From Antribacter soli (GTDB lineage Bacteria; Actinomycetota; Actinomycetes; Actinomycetales; Cellulomonadaceae): DNA of 64,000 bases. The position numbers and the translations under genes were made by a program. Of this stretch, positions 54,763-62,697 are shown piece by piece (the stretch's first letter is position 1; each line of letters begins with the position of its first letter). The notes under the pieces were generated by a model that saw only the letters and a list, made by a program, of their open reading frames with translations, did not search any database and was not told the origin of the DNA. The stretch lies in the NCBI RefSeq assembly GCF_021568775.1, contig NZ_JAKGSG010000033.1, forward strand, positions 30,242 through 94,241, given 5' to 3'.

Positions 54763-55971
54763 TCACGGGCGCGCGCCGAGCTCGGCCGTGGCGACGGTCC
54801 AGGCCCGCGCCTGCTCGCTGAGCGTGAACCCGAGACCGGGCCGGTCGGAGACGTACATCCGGCCGTCGCGGGTCTCGAGCTGCTCGTCGAACAGCGGCGC
54901 CAGCCAGTCGAAGTGCTCCACCCAGGGCTCGAGGGGGTACGCCGCGGCCAGGTGCAGGTGGATCTCCATCGCGAAGTGCGGGGCGATCTCGATCTGCTTG
55001 TTCTCCGTGTACGCGGCCAGCTTGAGGAACTGGGTGATGCCGCCGATGCGGGGCGCGTCCGGCTGCACGATGTCGGAGGCACCGGCGTCGATGAGGCGCA
55101 CGTGCTCGGCGACGCTCGACAGCATCTCGCCGGTCGCGATCGGGGTGTCGAGGGACCGGGCGAGGTGGGCGTGGCCCTCGGCGTCGTACGCGTCGAGGGG
55201 CTCTTCGATCCACACGAGGTCGAGCTGTTCGAAGATCCGGCCCATCCGCATCGCGGTGGGCCGGTCCCACTGCTGGTTGGCGTCGACCATGAGGGGCACG
55301 TCCGGGTCGAGCGCCTCGCGGACCGCGGTGACCCGCGCGACGTCGAGGCGCCAGTCCGGCTGGCCGACCTTGAGCTTGATCGCCCCGATGCCGTTCTCCA
55401 GCGAGCGGCCGGCATTCTCGATGACCTCCTCGATCGGCGTGTGGAGGAAGCCGCCGGACGTGTTGTAGGTGCGCACCGAGTCGCGGTGCGCACCGAGCAG
55501 CTTCGCCAGCGGGAGCCCGGCGCGCCTGGCCTTCAGGTCCCACAGTGCGACGTCGACGGCCGCGATCGCCTGGGTCGCCAGCCCGCTCCGGCCGACCGAG
55601 GCACCCGCCCACGCCAGCTTGCTCCAGATCTTGCCGATGTCGCTGGGATCCTCCCCGATCAGCACCGGCGCGATCTCCCGGGCGTGCGCGAACTGGCCCG
55701 GGCCTCCCGCGCGCTTGGAGTACGAGAAGCCGACGCCCTCGAAGCCCTGGTCGGTGGAGATCTCGGCGACGAGGAACACCACCTCGGTCATCGGCTTCTG
55801 GCGACCGGTCAGCACCTTGGCGTCGCTGACCGGAGCGCCCAGCGGCAGCACCACCGACGACAGCCTGACGTGGGAGATCCGGTCGAGCGTCGCCTCGGCC
55901 TGAGCCGCGGCGAGGAGGGCGGCGCCCGGGCCGGTAAGGGCGCTGGCCGGCCGGCCGGTGGTCATCGTCAC
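54763..55971 (-). CDS. L-talarate/galactarate dehydratase-like enolase-superfamily enzyme
   Basis: A 402-residue mandelate-racemase-group enzyme. GVGFSYSKRAGGPGQFAHAR resembles the talarate/galactarate dehydratase N-terminus; AIKLKVGQPDW gives KxK; VDANQQWD, EEPLD and TGEM are the three metal ligands; APHFAMEIHLHLA carries the catalytic His. It would dehydrate galactarate or talarate to the same 5-dehydro-4-deoxy acid as GudD. Last gene of the operon kdgD-ALDH-this gene; 39-bp gap after the ALDH stop. ATG at 55971. Confidence 0.85.
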   Translation of the reverse strand: MTMTTGRPASALTGPGAALLAAAQAEATLDRISHVRLSSVVLPLGAPVSDAKVLTGRQKPMTEVVFLVAEISTDQGFEGVGFSYSKRAGGPGQFAHAREIAPVLIGEDPSDIGKIWSKLAWAGASVGRSGLATQAIAAVDVALWDLKARRAGLPLAKLLGAHRDSVRTYNTSGGFLHTPIEEVIENAGRSLENGIGAIKLKVGQPDWRLDVARVTAVREALDPDVPLMVDANQQWDRPTAMRMGRIFEQLDLVWIEEPLDAYDAEGHAHLARSLDTPIATGEMLSSVAEHVRLIDAGASDIVQPDAPRIGGITQFLKLAAYTENKQIEIAPHFAMEIHLHLAAAYPLEPWVEHFDWLAPLFDEQLETRDGRMYVSDRPGLGFTLSEQARAWTVATAELGARP

Positions 55972-56010
55972 GGGTTCTCCTGTCGTGGGGACGGGGCGAA
56001 CGGGCCGCCG

Positions 56011-57615
56011 TCAGATCTCCGGGAGGCCGTCGACCCGACGGAAGACGTGCCGCGGGTTGTCGTCGCGAAGCTCGGCGGGCAGCAGTTCCTCCGGCACGTC
56101 CTGGTAGGCCACGGGTCGGAGGAACCGTTCGATCGCCCGCATGCCGACCGAGGTGGTGGCCGGTGCGGAGGTCGCGGGAAACGGCCCGCCGTGCACCATG
56201 GCATGTCCTACCTCCACGCCCGTGGGCCAGCCGCCGTAGAGTACGCGTCCCGCGAGGAGCTCGAGCCGTTCGACGAGGTCGGCGGCGAGCTCGCGGTCGC
56301 GGGGGCTCCCGTGGACCGTCGCGGTCAGCTGGCCCTCGAGGACGTCGATGATCCGGGCGAGCTCGTCGTCGTCGCCCACGCGGACCACGAGCGAGGCCGG
56401 CCCGAACATCTCCCCCTGGAGGCCCGGCCGCGCCAGGAAGGCGGCCCCGTCGGTCTCGAAGAGCACCGGGACCCCCGAGCACGCGATGGCCTCGACCGGG
56501 ACACCTTCAGCGACCCGGCGGACGCCGTCGGACGACGCCGTGGCCCGGGTGGCCGTACCGAAAGCCTCTGCGATGCCCGGGCTCAGCATCGCGGCCGCGC
56601 TCACCGCGCCCAGCGCCCGGCCGGCGGCGGCGACGAAGTCGTCGGCCCCCGGGCCGTCCATCAGGAAGACCAGGCCGGGCTTGGTGCAGAGCTGGCCCGC
56701 GCTCCCCGTGACGGAGGCGACGAACGCGGCGCCGAGCTCGCTGCCGCGCTCGGCGAGCGCACCGGGTAGGACGAAGACGGGGTTCACCGACGACATCTCG
56801 GCATAGACCGGGATCGGGACGGCCCGCTGCTGAGCCGACACCACCAGGGCCAGGCCTCCCCGTCGCGAGCCGGTGAACCCCACGGCCTTGATGCGGGGGT
56901 CGGTCACCAGTGCCGCACCGAGCTCGTGGCCGGCTCCCTGCAGCACCGAGAACGTGCCCTCGGGCAGACCCTGCTTCTGGACCGCGGCCCGGATCGCGCG
57001 GCCCACCAGCTCGGAGGTGCCGGGATGCGAAGGGTGCGCCTTGACGACGACGGGTGCGCCGGCGGCGAGAGCCGAGGCGGCGTCGCCGCCGGCGACGGAG
57101 AAGGCGAGGGGAAAGTTGCTCGCGCCGAACACGGCGACCGGTCCCAGCGGCACGGAACGCTGGCGCACGTCCGGCTTCGGCAGGGGCGTGCGCCCGGCGT
57201 CCCCCCGGTCGATGCGGGCCTGGAGCCAGCTGCCCTCACGGAGGGTGGCGGCGAACATCCGCAGCTGTCCGGTCGTCCGTGCGGTCTCCGCGGCGACGCG
57301 GGGTGCGGGCAGGCCCGTCTCCGCCATGACACGCGCAGCGATCGCGTCCCCGCGCGCCTCGATCTCGTCGGCGATCGTCTCCAGGAAGGCGGCCCGCTCG
57401 TCGGGGGTGGTGCGCCGGTAGGCGGCGAACGCGGTCGCGGCGAGAGTGGTCGCGCGCACGACGTCGTCCGGCCCGCACTCGTCGTAGTCGGGACCGATCG
57501 CCTCGCCCGACATCGGGTCGACGGCACGAAACGCGCTGCCGCCGGTACCGACGACGTCGTTCTCGCCGATCAGCGAGCGCCCGACCAGGTCGGTGGTGAT
57601 ACCGGTGCCGGCCAT
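56011..57615 (-). CDS. 2-oxoglutarate semialdehyde dehydrogenase (NADP-type)
   Basis: A 534-residue aldehyde dehydrogenase. VGFTGSRRGGLALV, YAEMSSVNPVFVLPGAL (Glu region) and AGQLCTKPGLVFL (catalytic Cys) follow the pattern of bacterial 2-oxoglutarate semialdehyde dehydrogenases. GPVAVFGASNFPLAFSV and VVKAHPSHPGTSE form the coenzyme site. It would oxidise the kdgD product to 2-oxoglutarate. It starts 3 bases after the kdgD stop. ATG at 57615. Confidence 0.9.
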   Translation of the reverse strand: MAGTGITTDLVGRSLIGENDVVGTGGSAFRAVDPMSGEAIGPDYDECGPDDVVRATTLAATAFAAYRRTTPDERAAFLETIADEIEARGDAIAARVMAETGLPAPRVAAETARTTGQLRMFAATLREGSWLQARIDRGDAGRTPLPKPDVRQRSVPLGPVAVFGASNFPLAFSVAGGDAASALAAGAPVVVKAHPSHPGTSELVGRAIRAAVQKQGLPEGTFSVLQGAGHELGAALVTDPRIKAVGFTGSRRGGLALVVSAQQRAVPIPVYAEMSSVNPVFVLPGALAERGSELGAAFVASVTGSAGQLCTKPGLVFLMDGPGADDFVAAAGRALGAVSAAAMLSPGIAEAFGTATRATASSDGVRRVAEGVPVEAIACSGVPVLFETDGAAFLARPGLQGEMFGPASLVVRVGDDDELARIIDVLEGQLTATVHGSPRDRELAADLVERLELLAGRVLYGGWPTGVEVGHAMVHGGPFPATSAPATTSVGMRAIERFLRPVAYQDVPEELLPAELRDDNPRHVFRRVDGLPEI

Positions 57616-57618
57616 GGA

Positions 57619-58533
57619 TCAGCTCACCTTCTTCACGAGGGTCTCGAGCTCTTCGATCTCGAGGTGGGTCAGGTCGGTCAGGGGAGGGCGCACGGGCCCC
57701 GCCGGGCGGCCGATGACCTTCATGCCCGCCTTGACGATGCTCACGGCATAGCCCGGGGCCCGGTTGCGCAGGTCGCAATAAGGGATGACGAACTCGTTCA
57801 GGGCCGCCATCACATGTCCGGCGTCCCGGCGACGGACTGCGTCGTAGAAGGCCAGCGCGAAGTGGGGCAGGAAGTTGAAGATCGCCGAGGAGTACGTCGT
57901 GAGCCCGAGGCTGAGGTACGGCAGGGCGAAGAGCTCGGCAGTGGGCAGGCCACCGATATAGAGCAGACGGTCACCGAGGCGCGCGTAGATCCGGGCCATC
58001 TGCTCGACACTGCCCACGCCGTCCTTGAAGCCCACGAGCGTCGGGCACTCGTCGGCGAGCGCCGCGACGGTGTGCTCGTCGTACACGGCGTTGGCCCGGT
58101 TGTAGAGGATCACGCCGAGGTCGGTCGCGGCGCAGACGGCGCGGACATGAGCGGCGAGCCCCTCCTGTCCGGCCTCCGTGAGGTAGGGCGGAAGCAGGAG
58201 GATGCCGGACGCCCCCGCACGTTCGGCCGCCTGGGCCAGCTCCACCGCCGTCGCCGTCCCATAGCCCGCCGGCGCGATGACGGGCAGGTGGGGCGGCGCC
58301 TCGTCCACGGCGGCGCGCACGGTCTCCTCCACCTCGGCTGGTGTCAGGGAGAAGAACTCTCCGGTACCGCCCGCTGCGAACAGGCCCGCCGACCCCGACC
58401 GGGACAGCCACGACACGTGCTCCCGGTAGCCCGCGAGGTCGAGAGTACGGTCGGCGGCCAGGTGAGTGACCGGGAACGCCAGCAGGCCGCTCCCGAGCCG
58501 GTCGGCGACCTCGGACGGTGACATCTGCGACAA
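57619..58533 (-). CDS. kdgD: 5-dehydro-4-deoxyglucarate dehydratase
   Basis: A 304-residue DapA-superfamily barrel. [45 protein letters not shown] (Tyr) and [13 protein letters not shown] (Schiff-base Lys) define KdgD. It removes water and CO2 from 5-dehydro-4-deoxyglucarate to give 2-oxoglutarate semialdehyde. Upstream ATG 58566 cannot be the start because it falls within a few bases of the predicted -10. The TTG at 58533 has GAGGAG 6 bases before it and is preferred (ATG 58524 also possible). Heads the operon kdgD-ALDH-TalrD. Confidence 0.9.
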   Translation of the reverse strand: MSQMSPSEVADRLGSGLLAFPVTHLAADRTLDLAGYREHVSWLSRSGSAGLFAAGGTGEFFSLTPAEVEETVRAAVDEAPPHLPVIAPAGYGTATAVELAQAAERAGASGILLLPPYLTEAGQEGLAAHVRAVCAATDLGVILYNRANAVYDEHTVAALADECPTLVGFKDGVGSVEQMARIYARLGDRLLYIGGLPTAELFALPYLSLGLTTYSSAIFNFLPHFALAFYDAVRRRDAGHVMAALNEFVIPYCDLRNRAPGYAVSIVKAGMKVIGRPAGPVRPPLTDLTHLEIEELETLVKKVS

Positions 58534-58568
58534 CGGTGGCTCCTCGGACGACGGGGCAGGCGTCATCG

Positions 58569-58635
58569 ACCCTAGGAACGCTCGGCGATTCGCGTCCAAC
58601 ACTCTTTGTGGATGAGGCGATACCCCCCGAGCATC
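58569..58635 (-). promoter_or_regulatory. LysR-regulated promoter of the kdgD operon
   Basis: Minus strand: GATGC-TCGGGGG-GTATC (58635-58619), 19 bases, TTGGAC (58599-58594), 19 bases, TAGGGT (58574-58569). Same three elements and same two spacings as at 52390 and 53337. The transcript should start close to 58562. Confidence 0.82.
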
Positions 58636-58697
58636 GCCGGAGCCGTCTCCGTCAGCCCAGGTCCACGCCGGGAGCACGTCATCCTGACACCGGTGCC

Positions 58698-59996
58698 TCA
58701 GCGGCGGAGGCGGTCGAACCGGAAGGGCGCCAGGACCTCAGGACGGCGGCCGGTCAGGACGTACTCGGCGAGCCTGTGCCCGGTGACCGGACCCAGCGTG
58801 ACGCCCAGCATGCCGTGGCCGGTCGCCGCGAAGGCGTTGCGATGCCCCGGGACACGGTCGATCACGGGCAGCCCGTCGGGCAGGAACGGCCGTCCCCCGA
58901 CCCAGGGATCGCGGATCAGGCTGACCAGGTCGTCGGGGTCGTCGAACCAGCGGCCGAGGTAGTGCCGGCTCGCGAGGGCGACGGCGACGACCCGGCGCCA
59001 GTCGAGCCGGTTGTTGTTGCCGCTCAGCTCCATCGTGCCGCCTATCCGCGTGGTACCGCCGATCGGCGAGGCGACGGCCCGGCGCTCCCCGAAGTACAGC
59101 GTGTGCCGGGGTGCCGGGTCGAGGTCCACCGAGAAGCTGTAGCCCTTGCCGGCCTGGAGGGGCAGCGACTGCCCGAGGGAGCGCACCAACGCGGGAGAAC
59201 GCATGCCGGCCGCGATGACGACGCCGGCGCAGGCGATCTCACCCTGCGCGGTGCGCAACGCAGTGACCCGGTCACCCGTGGTCCGGAACCCGGTGACCTC
59301 CGCGTTCTCGTGGATCTTCACCCCGGAGGCTGTGAGCGCCTCCCCGAGCGCGCGGGCGAAGGCCTCCGGGTCCACCACCCCCTCCCCCTGGACGAGGTAG
59401 GCCGCCCGCACGCCGGGCGACAGCGCGTCGTCGAGCAGGTGGGCCTCGTCACCCGTGGTGACGTCGTCCGGCAGCGGATAGCGGCCGTCCGCCATCTCCC
59501 GCTGGATTGCGAGGTGATGCCGGGCCTCCCCGGGCGACAGGAAGGCGTGCACCATCCCGGGGCGGCTCAGCGTCGTCCCGACCCCGGCGTCGTGCAGGCC
59601 GTCGAACAGGTCGAAGGTTTCGCGGTTCAGCTCTGCGACCGCCGCGTAGCCGCGCCGGAAGGTGGCCGGCGTGCTGCTGCGCCAGAACCGCCACAGCCAC
59701 GCCGCGAACGCCGGGTCCGGCAGCGGCCGCAGGTAGAGAGGCGAGTCCGGGCGGCCCAGCGACCTCAGCGCGTACTGCACCACGCCCGGGGCCGGCACGG
59801 GGGTCGAGTGGCTGAGGCAGACCCAGCCGGCGTTGCCCCGCGACGCCCCGGAACCCATGGCGCGCCGCTCGACGACCTCCACAGCCAGACCTGCCGAGGC
59901 CAGGTAGTACGCCGTGCACAGCCCCACGACGCCACCCCCGACGACCACGACGGGGCCGTCGCCGAGCGCGCCCGGCGTACCGGCCGCACCCGTCAT
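58698..59996 (-). CDS. FAD-dependent amino-acid oxidoreductase (DadA-like)
   Basis: A 432-residue DAO-family flavoprotein. [20 protein letters not shown] (residues ~15-34) is the FAD-binding Rossmann motif, [22 protein letters not shown] matches DadA, and [15 protein letters not shown] is the C-terminal FAD motif. DadA oxidises D-amino acids and passes electrons to the chain. The neighbours (polar amino-acid ABC transporter) support an amine substrate, possibly from an imported compound. ATG at 59996 overlaps the ABC ATPase stop (ATGA). Confidence 0.82.
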   Translation of the reverse strand: MTGAAGTPGALGDGPVVVVGGGVVGLCTAYYLASAGLAVEVVERRAMGSGASRGNAGWVCLSHSTPVPAPGVVQYALRSLGRPDSPLYLRPLPDPAFAAWLWRFWRSSTPATFRRGYAAVAELNRETFDLFDGLHDAGVGTTLSRPGMVHAFLSPGEARHHLAIQREMADGRYPLPDDVTTGDEAHLLDDALSPGVRAAYLVQGEGVVDPEAFARALGEALTASGVKIHENAEVTGFRTTGDRVTALRTAQGEIACAGVVIAAGMRSPALVRSLGQSLPLQAGKGYSFSVDLDPAPRHTLYFGERRAVASPIGGTTRIGGTMELSGNNNRLDWRRVVAVALASRHYLGRWFDDPDDLVSLIRDPWVGGRPFLPDGLPVIDRVPGHRNAFAATGHGMLGVTLGPVTGHRLAEYVLTGRRPEVLAPFRFDRLRR

Positions 59997-60784
59997 GACG
60001 TGGACCCGTACGAGGCCAGGAACTCCCGGGTGCGCGGCTGCGCGGGGCTGCCGAGCACGTCGTCCGGGTGACCCTCCTCCACGATCCGGCCGCCGTCGAC
60101 GAAGACCACGTGGTCGGACACCTCGCGGGCGAAGGGCAGCTCGTGGGTGACCAGCATCATGGTCATCCCGTCCGCGGCCAGCTCCCGCATGACGCTCAGC
60201 ACCTCGCGGGTGGCCTCGGGGTCCAGCGACGACGTCGGCTCGTCGAAGAGCAGCACCTCGGGCTTGAGCGCGAGGGCCCGCGCGATGGCGACGCGCTGCT
60301 GCTCGCCCCCGGAGAGCTGTTCGGGCTGTGCGAGCCCGCGGTGGGCCACGCCGACCCGGCGCAGCAGCGCGACAGCTCGCTCCAGCGCCTCCTGTTCCGG
60401 CACGCCCGCCCTGCGCTGGGCCAGGACGACGTTCTCCACGGCCGTGAGGTGCGGGAAGAGATGGAAGCGCTGGAACACCATGCCGACGGTGCGGCGCAGC
60501 CGTGGGAGGTCGCGGCAGACCATGTGACCGTCGTCGTGCACCACCTCTCCGGCGACCTCGACCATGCCCCGGTCCGGCCGCTCCAGCAGGTTGACGCAGC
60601 GCATCAGGGTCGACTTGCCGCCGCCGCTCTGCCCGATGACGCTGACGATGCGGCCTCGGCCGACCTCCAGGTGCACGTCGTCGAGAACCAGCCGGCCGTC
60701 GAAGGACTTGCGCAGCCCCGAGATCCGGATGACGGGCTCTGGGGAGGCCTTCGTCTCCTTGGCTTCTGTGACTGGCTGCGTCAT
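59993..60784 (-). CDS. Amino-acid ABC transporter ATP-binding protein
   Basis: A 263-residue ATPase of the polar amino-acid type (GlnQ-like). IGQSGGGKST is the Walker A motif, MVFQRFHLFPHLTAVENV the Q-loop region, LSGGEQQR the signature, EVLLFDEPTSSLD Walker B, and THELPFARE the H-loop. It overlaps the permease stop (ATGA) upstream and the oxidoreductase start downstream, so all form one operon. ATG at 60784. Confidence 0.95.
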   Translation of the reverse strand: MTQPVTEAKETKASPEPVIRISGLRKSFDGRLVLDDVHLEVGRGRIVSVIGQSGGGKSTLMRCVNLLERPDRGMVEVAGEVVHDDGHMVCRDLPRLRRTVGMVFQRFHLFPHLTAVENVVLAQRRAGVPEQEALERAVALLRRVGVAHRGLAQPEQLSGGEQQRVAIARALALKPEVLLFDEPTSSLDPEATREVLSVMRELAADGMTMMLVTHELPFAREVSDHVVFVDGGRIVEEGHPDDVLGSPAQPRTREFLASYGSTS

Positions 60785-61554
60785 GCCGCCGCCTCCCTCA
60801 GACCGACGTCCGCGGGGCTGGTGTCCCCGGGGCTGGTGTCCTGGGCGAGCAGGGCGCGGGCCGCCTGCATGCGACGCCGCCTCCACGGGGACAGGGGATC
60901 GCCCGCCCGCACCTTCCGCTCCAGCCACAGCAGGAGCTGCGACAGCGGGTAGCAGAGCGCGAAGTAGATGGCCGAGATGACGATGTAGACCTCCAGCGCA
61001 CGGAACGTGGCCGAGGTGATGAGCCGCCCCTCGGACATGAGCTCGGCGGCGGAGATGGTGACCAGCAGCGACGTGGACTTCAACAGGTCCACGAGGAAGG
61101 TGTTGGTGCCAGGCAGCGCCAGCCGCAGCGCCTGGGGCACGACGATGTGGCCGAAGATGCCCGCCCTGCCCAGCCCCAGCGCCTCGCCCGCCTCGGTCTG
61201 CCCGGCGTGGACCCCGCTGATCGCGGAGCGGAAGGTCTCGGACAGGTAGGCGGCGTAGAAGACGATCAGGCTGAGGGCTCCCGCCGTGAACACGTCCAGC
61301 CGGATCCCGGCCGAGGCCAGGCCGAAGTAGGTCAGGAAGATGATGGCCAGGAGCGGGACGTTCTTGAAAACCTCGGTGTAGACGGTGGCGATCGCGCGGG
61401 CCGGCCAGGCCCGGTTCAGCCGCAGCAGCGCCACGCCCAGGCCGAGCACCACGGCGCCGGCGAAGCTCACCACCGTGTAGAGGAGGGTGCGCCCCAGCGC
61501 GTCGATCAGCTCCGACTGATAGTCGGACCACGGCACCATGAACAGGTCGGACAT
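60781..61554 (-). CDS. Amino-acid ABC transporter permease
   Basis: A 257-residue HisM/GlnP-type permease with about five membrane helices. GRTLLYTVVSFAGAVVLGLGVALLRL (helix 1-2), VYTEVFKNVPLLAIIFLTYFGL (motif before the channel) and EALGLGRAGIFGHIVVPQALRLALPG (EAA-type loop contacting the ATPase). No second permease gene is adjacent, so it likely works as a homodimer. Starts 9 bases after the binding-protein stop. Confidence 0.93.
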   Translation of the reverse strand: MSDLFMVPWSDYQSELIDALGRTLLYTVVSFAGAVVLGLGVALLRLNRAWPARAIATVYTEVFKNVPLLAIIFLTYFGLASAGIRLDVFTAGALSLIVFYAAYLSETFRSAISGVHAGQTEAGEALGLGRAGIFGHIVVPQALRLALPGTNTFLVDLLKSTSLLVTISAAELMSEGRLITSATFRALEVYIVISAIYFALCYPLSQLLLWLERKVRAGDPLSPWRRRRMQAARALLAQDTSPGDTSPADVGLREAAA

Positions 61555-61563
61555 GTCAGCCCC

Positions 61564-62490
61564 TCACTGTGCGATGGACGGCGCGTTCCAGTCGTCAGGC
61601 CGGTCCACGCCTCTGCGCGCGGTGGCGAAAGCGTCGGTGGGCGTCAGGAACTGCTCGGCGTCACCACCCCACTTCTCGACGAGCTTCTGCATCTCGCCGT
61701 TCTCGTACATGGCGTCGATCTGCTCGGAGATGGCCGTCTCCAGCTCGGTGGCCTCGGGGGGCAGGTAGAAGCCCGTCTGGTAGGGCTGGAAGTACTCGAA
61801 GGCGGGCTCGGCCGCGACCTGCTCGGCGGTCGGGGGCGTCATGTAGAGGGTGCTGATCTCCAGGTCCGGCCGCTCCTCCTGCGCCGCGGTGACGAGGAGC
61901 GGGTCGAGGAAGCCGACGTCGAGCCGGCCCGCCGCGAGGTCGTCGAACACCCCGTTGGCGTCGGGATAGGCATGCAGCGTGGCACCGGGAACGGCCTGGA
62001 TCGACTCGACCCAGACATAGCCCTCGACCGTGCCCAGCTCCAGGCCCTCCAGGTCCTCGACCGTCTCGTAGGTCTTGTCGCCATGGACGGCCATCACCGG
62101 CGGCGAGTAGTAGGGCGGATCGGTGAACAGCCCCTCCTTCTGGCGGTCCTCGCTCCAGGCGACGCCCCCGATGGTGATGTCGACCCGGCCGGACTGCACG
62201 CCGGCGAGCATGCCTGCGAAGTCGGTCACCTCGGGTACGACCTCGAGGCCCAGCTTCTCGGCGGCGTAGTTGAGGATGTCGCCGTCGAGGCCGACGATCT
62301 TGCCGTCCTCGACGCTGGTGTACGGCGCGTACGGCTGGACGGCCACCTTGAGCACGCCGGGCTCGATCGTGCCCAGCGCGGCGGTCTCGGCCGACACGTC
62401 CTGGCCGACGCCGTCCGAGCTGCTGCAGGCAGCCGCTGTGAGCACGAGCGCGACTGACAGTGCTGCGGAGATTGAACGCACACGAGACAT
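61564..62490 (-). CDS. Amino-acid ABC transporter substrate-binding lipoprotein
   Basis: A 308-residue protein. MSRVRSISAALSVALVLTAA is the signal, with Cys22 in TAAACSS (weak lipobox). LKVAVQPYAPYTSVEDGKIVG, GLDGDILNYAAEKLGLEV and GRVDITIGGVAWSEDRQ match cystine/polar amino-acid binding proteins (family 3). It feeds the permease below. ATG at 62490. It is divergent from the CdaR-like regulator across a 207-bp gap with no operator recognised. Confidence 0.92.
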   Translation of the reverse strand: MSRVRSISAALSVALVLTAAACSSSDGVGQDVSAETAALGTIEPGVLKVAVQPYAPYTSVEDGKIVGLDGDILNYAAEKLGLEVVPEVTDFAGMLAGVQSGRVDITIGGVAWSEDRQKEGLFTDPPYYSPPVMAVHGDKTYETVEDLEGLELGTVEGYVWVESIQAVPGATLHAYPDANGVFDDLAAGRLDVGFLDPLLVTAAQEERPDLEISTLYMTPPTAEQVAAEPAFEYFQPYQTGFYLPPEATELETAISEQIDAMYENGEMQKLVEKWGGDAEQFLTPTDAFATARRGVDRPDDWNAPSIAQ

Positions 62491-62697
62491 CGGTCCGGTC
62501 CTTCCGTTCGGGGCTGAAGGAACCCGCCGTTTCACCTCTGTGTGCCGGGGCGGGGATCTGTGTGACGGATCCATACGCTAGGGAAGGCGTGTGCCGTGCG
62601 TCACTGGACGCTTCGTACGGACTTCTCGCCGAGACGGCGGTCGCTGCTGTACGGTTCGCCCCATCTTTCCGGCCCTTCCTCGACGGGAGGAACGCCA

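Noticed and set aside
58534..58566. kdgD start at the upstream ATG 58566
   Set aside because: It lies within a few bases of the predicted -10, so it would not be in the transcript; the TTG at 58533 has a good ribosome binding site.
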